A stretch of DNA of 5,891 bases, from assembly GCA_964643045.1 (NCBI GenBank), contig CAZXSC010000146.1, forward strand, positions 1 to 5,891, read 5' to 3'. Source of the DNA: TMED23 sp964643045. GTDB taxonomy: Bacteria > Pseudomonadota > Alphaproteobacteria > Rhodospirillales > UBA2165. The notes under the pieces are model-generated. The model saw only the letters and a list, made by a program, of their open reading frames with translations. It made no database searches and was not told where the DNA came from. Positions 1 through 5,677 of this stretch are shown here, piece by piece. Position 1 is the stretch's first letter, and every line of letters begins with the position of its first letter. A program made the translations under genes and the position numbers.

Positions 1-945
1 GAGCTTATCTGGGGGAAAAAAGGGGGCGCACAAGGAATTGGACAGCTCAAAGAGGTAGCGATGGTTGCTCCCACAGAGACCGAAGTCAAAGCGCTGTACG
101 AGCAGGATAGTTCTTTTTTCGTATTTGATGGCGATACCCCCGACCTAGAATTAATGCAAAAACAACACTCTAACCTTGCTAGTACTTACGAGAGTTTAGG
201 TATTGAAGTTCATTATGTTACCTGGTCTGAAGACCCCCCCCGATCTGCATATGGACCACTAAAAAGGAGCATTTCCGCTGCAGCTGGTTTTGTAATAAAT
301 GGCGGAGCAATTATACCGCGTGAAGCTACCCCGTATTGGCGTGGTCGGTCACGGTATGTATCCGAGTTCTTGATGGGGCTTAAATGCCCCATACTTTACA
401 CAGTGCATGGAATGGGGGTATGTGAAATTGGAGCGGCAACTCGTATGGGCGACGATTTTATAATCTTAATGCTGTCGACAGACTGTAATTTAGATGGTGC
501 TAGGCAAGTGATTCCAATTTTAAAAAGTTGCGGTTACAATGAAGTCCATCTTGCCCATAGCCCCGGTCCGCTTTATGAGTTTCACGCGGAAGTGCCTGGG
601 TGGATGCATTCTGACATGTGGATTACTCCCATTGATAAAAAGCTTGCCCTCATTTACCCACCTTGGTGTGATTATGGTACAATCCGCTATTTGCATAAGC
701 TAGGCTATGAGTTAATTGAATGCCCGGCTGATGAAATCGATCTTTATCCTACTAATGCCATAACAATAGCTCCACGCAAATTGATTATGAATTCATCCGC
801 CTTAAATACAATAAAACTCTTAGAAAGTTACGGTGTAGAGGTTATTGGCGTAGAGTATGACGAAGTTCACAAATATGGTGGCGGAATAAGGTGCAATACC
901 ATGCAATTAGTCAGGGAAGCAGGGCCAAAGATTTTTGACGAATAA
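1..945 (+). CDS. Pentein-fold guanidino enzyme (amidinotransferase/deiminase superfamily), 5'-partial
   Basis: The frame is open to the left edge, so the first methionine in the window (codon 61-63) is probably internal: the 20 residues before it begin with a Trp-Gly and continue as GQLKEVAMVAP, which matches the N-terminal first strand of the family. 314 residues are visible (numbered here from the edge). The family acts on guanidino groups (amidino transfer, or hydrolysis of arginine or methylarginine) through a covalent Cys intermediate in the cytoplasm. Visible landmarks are GGAIIPRE near residues 100-107, Glu142 in CEIGAATRMG at the place of the usual EGGD, His203-Ser-Asp205 followed by MWITPID, and the C-terminal GGGIRCNT with nucleophile Cys298. 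The RD aspartate before GGAII (AAAGFV here) and the final Asp of EGGD both appear replaced by Ala, so the substrate is uncertain. It converges on the next gene. The superfamily is fairly sure; the reaction is not. Confidence 0.82.
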   Translation, partial: ELIWGKKGGAQGIGQLKEVAMVAPTETEVKALYEQDSSFFVFDGDTPDLELMQKQHSNLASTYESLGIEVHYVTWSEDPPRSAYGPLKRSISAAAGFVINGGAIIPREATPYWRGRSRYVSEFLMGLKCPILYTVHGMGVCEIGAATRMGDDFIILMLSTDCNLDGARQVIPILKSCGYNEVHLAHSPGPLYEFHAEVPGWMHSDMWITPIDKKLALIYPPWCDYGTIRYLHKLGYELIECPADEIDLYPTNAITIAPRKLIMNSSALNTIKLLESYGVEVIGVEYDEVHKYGGGIRCNTMQLVREAGPKIFDE

Positions 946-1282
946 ACTCAACAATAATTTGATTTCAATCGTCACCTGAGTTCCAAAAGCCTTCACTTAA
1001 GTACGTAAGTGCAGAGCCAACTAATAAAATCAAATGTACTGTCATAAGTAATCTATTTAAGAGTCACAGAGGCATTCTATGGGTGTTTCTTGAGCAGGCC
1101 TATGCCCCCCTAGAGGAGATATTAAACTCTTTATTTACACTCGTGTGGACTTAAGAGGGGGTTTGAGTATGTCGTAAACTTCATGGAGGTGTAGGTCTGT
1201 AATGCCCGCTCTTTTGCGAGCTCTGTTCAATAGACCTCTTAAGGAAGAAGCGTATCATAAAGCCGACCAAACTGGATTCGGA
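946..1282. other. Convergent intergenic spacer, no gene seen
   Basis: This is the spacer between the ends of the pentein gene (+) and the MetE-like gene (-). No reading frame here looks coding; the frame that starts at 1202 runs antisense into the MetE-like gene and has no family features. Inverted repeats are short: AACTCA/TGAGTT at 945-950/977-982, CACTTA/TAAGTG at 994-999/1006-1011, CCCCCT/AGGGGG at 1106-1111/1156-1161, and AGGTCT with AGACCT around 1190-1236. None has a T-tract placed as in a classic intrinsic terminator. Three CTTAAG hexamers (996, 1150, 1238) lie here. Confidence 0.6.
994..1011. repeat. Inverted repeat CACTTA-N6-TAAGTG
   Basis: A perfect 6-bp inverted repeat with a 6-base centre, about 50 bases beyond the pentein stop codon. 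It includes one CTTAAG hexamer and shares CTTAAGTA with the palindrome region at 2461. No T-tract follows on either strand, so it is a poor intrinsic terminator. It could be a weak hairpin or a protein-binding site. Confidence 0.3.
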
Positions 1283-2386
1283 TCATTGCCAGATGTGCTC
1301 TGCTACCCGACCCACAAGCTCAAGTTTACGCCGTTGCGCATCATCGTCTATGGGCGCGCCACCCACAGTAGTACCAAAACCGCATTGAGGGCTGACAGCG
1401 AGCCGGCCTAATGAGACATATTTGGAGGCGTCATCAAATCGCCGGTACAGGTCATTTTCGTCTTCCAACTCAGCGGTTTTAGTACTTACCATACCGAGCA
1501 CGGCTGATTTGTCTTTCGGCAGGAATCTGAGGGGTGCGAAGTCTCCCGCTCGCTCTGAATCATATTCAAGCAGAAACTGATCCACTTTAACCTCATTGAA
1601 CAACCGTTCAGCAACTATTTCATAGCCGCCGGTACCTATCCATTTGCCTCGGAAATTACCTCGGCAGAGGTGCATCCCGGCTTTCATATTAGCAGGCCGA
1701 GAATCGAGCACTTCATTCACTCGTCCAATGTAGTTGTCAAACAAGGATCGCCAGTCCCAACCCCATTCGGCTAGCCGGGTACGCACTTTTTCGTCGCAGA
1801 ATAGAGCCATGGGCACTTCATCAAGTTGCAGGTAGCTCAATCCGAGTTCACCCAGTGCCCGAATTTCCTCCTGATAAACAGCAACCAGATCATTCCAATA
1901 GGTTTCCTCCTCGGGATAAACAGTCCGATCCATACCGTCAGGTCCCCGAAAGAAATGAATAGCTGATGGTGCGGGCATGGTGATCTTAACGCGATTTACT
2001 GCGACCGAGTTGGCATAGCTGAACTCGTCTGTTGTGATACCGCCAGTCCGTTTGATTGAAGCCTCGGCATGAGGTACCGGTACGCTGACGGATGCTTTCC
2101 CATCTTCGATAAAGTTGAACTCAGTAACCTTATGAACAAGGCCATCGACAGCATCAACAAACCCCGCAAACCAGGACCGGCGGCGGAATTCTCCATCGGT
2201 TACTGCGCCAACGCCGGCGGACTCTTGCATGGAAATAGCATCACGGATGGACTTGTCTTGCACGTACTTGAATTGAGCACCGTCAATTTTACCCGAAACA
2301 AGGTTCTTATAAGCTTCTCGCAGCTCTTTTGGTCTCAGTAGGCTACCTATATGATCAGCGCGGCAAATAGGGCAAGCATTACTCAA
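1283..2386 (-). CDS. Stand-alone MetE-C-like methionine synthase family protein
   Basis: A complete 367-residue protein of the cobalamin-independent methionine synthase C-terminal-domain family (the YxjG/YxjH or core-MetE type, usually near 370 residues). These cytoplasmic zinc enzymes move a methyl group to a thiol such as homocysteine; the methyl donor of stand-alone members varies and is not shown here. Family signatures are RADHIGSLLRP at 9-19, VTDGEFRR at 62-69 and the substrate-acid motif LQLDE at 187-191. The zinc ligands are His239 and Cys241 (MHLCRGN), Glu274 (LEYDSERAGDF) and Cys335 (VSPQCGFGT). The TTG start is chosen because the family N-terminus follows at once, a GGAG lies 7 bases upstream, and the frame has no ATG before its upstream stop. 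A CPIC pair at residues 5-8 before the usual first motif is unusual. The gene is clearly richer in G+C than the genes to its right, which suggests a separate origin. Confidence 0.9.
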   Translation of the reverse strand: MSNACPICRADHIGSLLRPKELREAYKNLVSGKIDGAQFKYVQDKSIRDAISMQESAGVGAVTDGEFRRRSWFAGFVDAVDGLVHKVTEFNFIEDGKASVSVPVPHAEASIKRTGGITTDEFSYANSVAVNRVKITMPAPSAIHFFRGPDGMDRTVYPEEETYWNDLVAVYQEEIRALGELGLSYLQLDEVPMALFCDEKVRTRLAEWGWDWRSLFDNYIGRVNEVLDSRPANMKAGMHLCRGNFRGKWIGTGGYEIVAERLFNEVKVDQFLLEYDSERAGDFAPLRFLPKDKSAVLGMVSTKTAELEDENDLYRRFDDASKYVSLGRLAVSPQCGFGTTVGGAPIDDDAQRRKLELVGRVAEHIWQ

Positions 2387-2393
2387 CTTTTCT

Positions 2394-2397
2394 CTCC
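2394..2397 (-). promoter_or_regulatory. Shine-Dalgarno of the MetE-like gene
   Basis: On the minus strand this reads GGAG inside ACTGGAGAGAAAAG, 7 bases before the TTG. This good ribosome-binding site is the main support for a TTG start at 2386. Confidence 0.7.
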
Positions 2398-2462
2398 AGT
2401 TGTTTGATAGCGGCCGTCCACCATCATAAAGGCATATTCATTCTAATATCCAGCTGCGCCCT

Positions 2463-2474
2463 TAAGTATACTTA
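2463..2474. promoter_or_regulatory. 12-bp perfect palindrome, possible operator/promoter of the MetE-like gene
   Basis: TAAGTATACTTA is its own reverse complement. It lies about 77 bases before the MetE-like start and contains TATACT, which is one base from the -10 consensus TATAAT, on the minus strand at 2470-2465. No good -35 hexamer sits at 17 bases, so the promoter call is weak. A dimeric repressor or activator covering this -10 is a reasonable guess. The site does not match the MetJ or MetR box consensus as I know them. Confidence 0.35.
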
Positions 2475-2615
2475 CTTAAAAAATGATAACCGGAATTTTT
2501 TGTTTAAGATGTTATTTTCTGTAATTTTGAATCCTTCGCTTAAGTCTTCTATCTCTTCTAAGCCTTGGATAGTAGGCAAGTTAACCTGAGCTATTTGTAA
2601 GTTGTGGGCTAGAAT

Positions 2616-2654
2616 TAAACTTATATGAAAATACAATTTTTAAAAATAAGTTTA
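2616..2654. repeat. 9-bp AT-rich inverted repeat
   Basis: TAAACTTAT at 2616-2624 pairs exactly with ATAAGTTTA at 2646-2654 across a 21-base AT-rich loop. The pairing energy would be low. It could be a weak transcript hairpin or simply chance in AT-rich DNA. Confidence 0.3.
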
Positions 2655-2655
2655 T

Positions 2656-2710
2656 TAAAAAATCTAAAGCTTTGAAGAAATCTATGCTTTCTTATATGAA
2701 TTCAAAAGCT
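2656..2710 (-). terminator. Possible intrinsic terminator after the PhyH gene
   Basis: Read on the minus strand, AGCTTTTGAA (2710-2701) pairs with TTCAAAGCT (2676-2668) with one bulged base, across a 24-base loop. A U-rich tail, TTTAGATTTTTT, follows. The position, about 95 bases beyond the PhyH stop, fits the end of that transcript. The long loop and AU-rich stem make it a weak candidate. Confidence 0.3.
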
Positions 2711-2712
2711 CA

Positions 2713-2764
2713 CCCCATCAATCGCACCCAATATTCTGGGCGCCTTTCTCCCTTGTTGATGAGG
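2713..2764 (-). ncRNA. Two-stem RNA-like fold, minus strand, function unknown
   Basis: On the minus strand an outer 9-bp stem, CCTCATCAA (2764-2756) with TTGATGGGG (2721-2713), includes one U-G wobble. Inside it, GCGCCCA (2743-2737) pairs with TGGGTGC (2730-2724) as a 7-bp stem with one G-U wobble and a 6-base loop, GAATAT. A purine-rich 12-base internal-loop strand (2755-2744) faces only two bases on the other side. Both stems are more complete on the minus strand, where the mismatches become wobbles. It lies about 40 bases after the PhyH stop and could be a 3' UTR structure, a small RNA or part of the transcript end. It matches no RNA family I know. Confidence 0.35.
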
Positions 2765-2804
2765 AAAATTAAACTGAATTTTTAGAAAAATCCTTTAAGT
2801 AAAT

Positions 2805-3698
2805 TTAGTTATTTTGCCAAAGGTTACCAACGAGCATCATTCTTTGATGTCCTTTCTTTTGATTGTGCCTTTGGTGAGCGCCATTTTGAAAGGATAGAAT
2901 CAAATCTCCCTTTTTTCCTAAGAAGGGAATCACACGATCCTTATTAAAATGAAAGCAAACTAAATCACCACGATTAGAAATCTTATTAATTTCCTGATTA
3001 AATTTGCGGATATTAGTCTCATTATGAGTTCCAGCCGCATAACAATACGGGCCATCATTTACTGATAGAACGTCAGTTAAATATAGAAATGTCTTAACCA
3101 TGGGAACATCTGTATCATAGTGAAAACCCGTACTAAGTTCATCTGATTGATTTGCATAAATATCTAGATGGCCATGTTTAAATTGTGCGCCTGGAACATT
3201 ACACGCGGCTAAAATTTCTAATATAAATTGATGGCGGCCATACAGATCAATAATTTCTTTATTTTTCGTGAATAGATGATCTGCATTAAATATCTTGACC
3301 ATACCTTCGTCATAATTTTCAAATGTCATGACAGTGGGTTTGCCGGCTCCTATCAAATCATCTCCCGTTTTATATTTAGTCTTTTTGCCACATAAGATAT
3401 ATCCGTCCTCTTCAATGTCTTCCTCGACAACCCCTACTTTATTTTTTACGGAGTTTATAAAATCAAAAATCTCATCTGCTAATACATTTGCTTCATTGCT
3501 CGGCATAAATTTTCTCAAAATAACACAACCGCATTCATTCATACTTTTTGCCGCATTCACAATTAAGTCAGGGTCCATCGGATCAAAATGGAAATCAAAT
3601 CTTGGAAAACTCAACGTATTTTCGCCAGTAAATTCTTGGGAGCGCCACTCAACCAAATAATCGACAATTTCAGACAAGCTCAAATCATTCATGATCAT
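2805..3698 (-). CDS. PhyH-family Fe(II)/2-oxoglutarate dioxygenase
   Basis: A complete 297-residue protein, typical in length for the phytanoyl-CoA dioxygenase (PhyH) family. These enzymes use Fe(II), O2 and 2-oxoglutarate to hydroxylate small molecules; bacterial members often act in natural-product, osmolyte or sugar tailoring. The iron-binding HxD is His193-Tyr-Asp195 in FHYDTDVP, and the distal ligand is His275 in NGAHQRH. The likely 2-oxoglutarate-binding arginine is Arg286. Between them, KTFLYLTDV (202-210) and the GPYCYAAGTH segment (216-225) match the family's KxFIYLTDV...NGPxxxVPGSH. No signal peptide is seen, so it is cytoplasmic. The start is ATG 3698, with a second ATG two codons later; neither has a good Shine-Dalgarno. 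It is AT-rich like the fusion gene 123 bases upstream on the same strand, and may be co-transcribed with it. The substrate cannot be told from sequence. Confidence 0.88.
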   Translation of the reverse strand: MIMNDLSLSEIVDYLVEWRSQEFTGENTLSFPRFDFHFDPMDPDLIVNAAKSMNECGCVILRKFMPSNEANVLADEIFDFINSVKNKVGVVEEDIEEDGYILCGKKTKYKTGDDLIGAGKPTVMTFENYDEGMVKIFNADHLFTKNKEIIDLYGRHQFILEILAACNVPGAQFKHGHLDIYANQSDELSTGFHYDTDVPMVKTFLYLTDVLSVNDGPYCYAAGTHNETNIRKFNQEINKISNRGDLVCFHFNKDRVIPFLGKKGDLILSFQNGAHQRHNQKKGHQRMMLVGNLWQNN

Positions 3699-3821
3699 TA
3701 TTCAACTAATTATCCAAAGCTATTTTGGTGTTTTTTAATTATAAATGCTCAATTAGACCCTACTGTTAATCGGGATAAATTATTATTCTATATGTTATTA
3801 AGCATATTTTAACTAACATCT
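3699..3821 (-). other. Short AT-rich spacer between fusion gene and PhyH gene
   Basis: These 123 bases separate two genes on the minus strand. An AT-only hairpin, ATGTTATTAA (3792-3801) with TTAA-c-TAACAT (3809-3819), lies just after the fusion gene stop, without a U-tract. GATAAT on the minus strand near the PhyH start resembles a -10 box but has no clear -35 partner. Read-through from the upstream gene is as likely as a separate promoter. Confidence 0.35.
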
Positions 3822-5363
3822 TTAGAGGTTTGCCATTTCAGTACAACAAAAAAAATCTAAATCCAATTCTTGGGCCTTCATAAATATCATTTCCAGTACA
3901 TCAGATGAAATATGTAGCGAATTAGGATCATAGCCTATGTGATGGGCATATAGAACCGCTACTAGCTTTTCTTTTGTAGCGGCCAAGCGTTCAAGATTCC
4001 GCATTAGATTCGGCAATCGTTCGCTTTTGTCGCTATCGTTAATATCGACGTTAGTTGCATACAAAAAAATGTTCCCAGATGGGTTTGATAAGCATTCTTC
4101 AAATGGTTTCGCGCCTGACCGAAGTATCTTAAAATAATTCAAAAGCGCAGCATCCAACTCGGGAGTACTATTTGAAAATGGGAAACAATACGCTGTCGGT
4201 AATATTCCTGATGAAATCATTGCGCCTAAACACGGATAAACCTCCTTCAATAAATAGTCTGAAAGACTATTATCAACCAGAAATTCATCAGCCTTGATAT
4301 GATTTGACGAGTGGCAGCCAATCTCATGCCCCGACTCAGATAATTTCCTGATTTTATTTATTTCATCAGAGGATAAATTTTGAAACGAATTAATAAAAAA
4401 AGTTGCCTTAGCATGGTATTTTTCAAACAATGGAGCGGCATTAGACCAAGAATAAATAGATTGATCATCAAACGTTAAACAAATCCCTGATCTATTTTTA
4501 ATTGATCCATCCAAAACTTCCGGTACTTTAATCCAACTCTGAATTTTAGCCACTCGATCAATTAATACGTTATTTTGCACCCCTTTCTCAAATTTTTTTC
4601 GCTCATCCTTATATACATCGACTGGATCATTTTTTATGGTTCGAATGCTATGTAAAACTTCTTCTATCCAAACCTTAAAAGTAGATGTTGCAACACCCTC
4701 AAGGGTTTGGGCTCCCCGATTATACCACGACTCTGGAACATTCAAATTCATAGTTATAAGTATTGAATGGTATGCATCAGGTAACTCAAGATAATCGCGA
4801 AGTTTTCTTGGTAAATAAGTAATATTACATCCAAACCACAAGAAATTCTCAATCATTTCGGTCAAAGTAGATCGGAAGTATTCAGACGGATAGGCCTTAA
4901 ATTCATCAATTACATCAATATATGGATATATTAATATCCACCCCTCTGAATCAGTAGATTTGACCAATTCACTAACATGGAGCATGTGCTCCTTTGATTT
5001 ATTACAGAAATAGAACGGATTGTATGTTCCTCTGCTAAAAATACCGTCATACTGTTTGGGCAATTCTTTAGCACTATAGTGTAATATATCTCCCTGAAAT
5101 GTCTCAAACCCCCGGTAGCGTCCAAGATTCAGTATTGGTAAATATTTGTCAAACCCATGTACGGTTGCTCCTTTTTTTTTTGCGCTCTCAGCAAAACACC
5201 ATTGGCCCGGCCCAATGTCTAATATAGTTTTATCCAGTAAATTTTGGCTGCTAAGAATGTCATTTATCAGTATATCCAAACACGGCATTATGTAATCAGG
5301 TTGCCGATGCCCGGGCTGAGGGGCATCTGCCATAATTCTAATTTCGTGATCATTAAACAACAT
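3822..5363 (-). CDS. SAM methyltransferase - NodB polysaccharide deacetylase fusion
   Basis: A 513-residue two-domain protein. The N-terminal part (about 25-240) is a class I methyltransferase: motif I is TILDIGPGQWCF (46-57), followed by GATVHGFDKY with acidic Asp72, GDIL at 91-94 and YDGIFSRGTYNP at 105-116. A charged linker (about 240-285) leads to a NodB domain that removes acetyl groups from amino sugars or related amides using a metal. There, TFDD at 297-300 gives the base Asp299 and metal ligand Asp300; HSSNH at 351-355 gives metal ligands His351 and His355; LYAHH at 471-475 is the last motif. The usual RxP(Y/F) motif reads AYCFPFS (391-397) without the Arg. No signal peptide is present, so it probably acts in the cytoplasm on a precursor, unlike most secreted deacetylases. 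Start ATG 5363 has at best a weak AGG upstream; ATG at residue 11 is an alternative. The domain calls are strong; the substrate is unknown. Confidence 0.87.
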   Translation of the reverse strand: MLFNDHEIRIMADAPQPGHRQPDYIMPCLDILINDILSSQNLLDKTILDIGPGQWCFAESAKKKGATVHGFDKYLPILNLGRYRGFETFQGDILHYSAKELPKQYDGIFSRGTYNPFYFCNKSKEHMLHVSELVKSTDSEGWILIYPYIDVIDEFKAYPSEYFRSTLTEMIENFLWFGCNITYLPRKLRDYLELPDAYHSILITMNLNVPESWYNRGAQTLEGVATSTFKVWIEEVLHSIRTIKNDPVDVYKDERKKFEKGVQNNVLIDRVAKIQSWIKVPEVLDGSIKNRSGICLTFDDQSIYSWSNAAPLFEKYHAKATFFINSFQNLSSDEINKIRKLSESGHEIGCHSSNHIKADEFLVDNSLSDYLLKEVYPCLGAMISSGILPTAYCFPFSNSTPELDAALLNYFKILRSGAKPFEECLSNPSGNIFLYATNVDINDSDKSERLPNLMRNLERLAATKEKLVAVLYAHHIGYDPNSLHISSDVLEMIFMKAQELDLDFFCCTEMANL

Positions 5364-5467
5364 TCAAACTAAACCTAAGAAAATATAAGATTAGATTTTA
5401 CTCTTTTAACTCGAAATCTTTTATAACCTTTTCCAATATTCTTGTATACCAAACATGCCCCTTTACA
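5364..5467. promoter_or_regulatory. Divergent control region
   Basis: The minus-strand fusion gene and the plus-strand peptide gene diverge from this 104-base AT-rich spacer, so promoters for both directions are expected here. I see AT-rich hexamers such as TATAAC (5423-5428) and TATACC (5445-5450), but no pair with a convincing -35 at normal spacing. It is called from gene orientation only. Confidence 0.35.
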
Positions 5468-5635
5468 ATGAACTTGGAGATTCCTAATTTACTGAGAGAA
5501 TTGGAATTCAGTCGCTTGAAACCTTCAATGTCGAGAGAAGAAATGGTCCAGAATTTGTTGAACGCGCTTAAAAAACAGGGGATAAAGGTTAAGCCGGATC
5601 CTGATAATTGGAACACCATCTATTGCTGTGGTTAA
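5468..5635 (+). CDS. Small hypothetical peptide, 55 aa, C-terminal Cys-Cys-Gly
   Basis: ATG at 5468 opens a 55-codon frame ending at TAA 5633-5635. The first half is helical and charged, starting MNLEIPNLLRELEFSRLK; residues 21-38 (MSREEMVQNLLNALKKQG) form a second amphipathic helix; then KPDPDNWNT leads to a short tail, IYCCG. It looks like a real small protein: the helices are regular, composition is balanced, and it lies between divergent genes, just 42 bases before the GST gene on the same strand. The start is uncertain: no Shine-Dalgarno precedes ATG 5468, whereas the in-frame ATG at 5543 follows purine-rich GAGAGAAGAA and would give 30 residues. I recognise no family. A leader-plus-core layout with a Cys-rich end recalls ribosomal peptide (RiPP) precursors or a small thiol or metal-binding protein, but neither is shown. 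A 73-codon antisense frame over the same bases looks spurious. Confidence 0.5.
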   Translation: MNLEIPNLLRELEFSRLKPSMSREEMVQNLLNALKKQGIKVKPDPDNWNTIYCCG

Positions 5636-5665
5636 TGGGTGTTAGGTTATGAAATCATATAAAAT

Positions 5666-5669
5666 GGAG
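5666..5669 (+). promoter_or_regulatory. Shine-Dalgarno of the GST gene
   Basis: GGAG lies 8 bases before GTG 5678. The frame has an in-frame TAA at 5672-5674 directly upstream, so this site supports the GTG start. Confidence 0.65.
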
Positions 5670-5677
5670 AATAAAAA

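Larger units (their letters stand above)
2387..2804. other. Intergenic spacer with palindromes and RNA-like folds, no gene seen
   Basis: This is the 418-base spacer between the PhyH gene stop and the MetE-like start, both on the minus strand. It is AT-rich. A 61-codon plus-strand frame at 2404-2589 needs a TTG start without a ribosome-binding site and resembles no family, so I do not call it. The spacer holds, in minus-strand order, the two-stem fold at 2764-2713, a U-tailed hairpin at 2710-2656, a 9-bp AT inverted repeat, two CTTAAG hexamers and a 12-bp palindrome upstream of the MetE-like gene. Its length suggests that the MetE-like gene has its own promoter. Confidence 0.6.

Noticed and set aside
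1106..1161. CCCCCT / AGGGGG inverted repeat as a convergent terminator
   Set aside because: The arms are 44 bases apart with little pairing between them and no T-tract follows closely on either strand.
1202..1411. 69-codon plus-strand frame
   Set aside because: Most of it is antisense to the zinc-ligand end of the MetE-like gene, it has no family features, and no good ribosome-binding site precedes it.
2404..2589. 61-codon plus-strand frame in the spacer
   Set aside because: It requires a TTG start without a Shine-Dalgarno, and its translation is low-complexity Ser/Lys/Ile of the kind that AT-rich non-coding DNA gives.
2713..2764. Integron attC site
   Set aside because: The outer arms do not match the RYYYAAC / GTTRRRY core sites, and the flanking genes are not arranged as cassettes.
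3792..3819. AT-only hairpin after the fusion gene as a terminator
   Set aside because: The stem is entirely A/T apart from one G-C pair, carries a bulge, and has no U-tract after it on the minus strand.
5398..5619. 73-codon minus-strand frame
   Set aside because: It lies antisense to the 55-codon peptide frame, whose composition and placement before the GST gene look more like coding sequence; it would also be the only gene upstream of the fusion in that direction without a ribosome-binding site.
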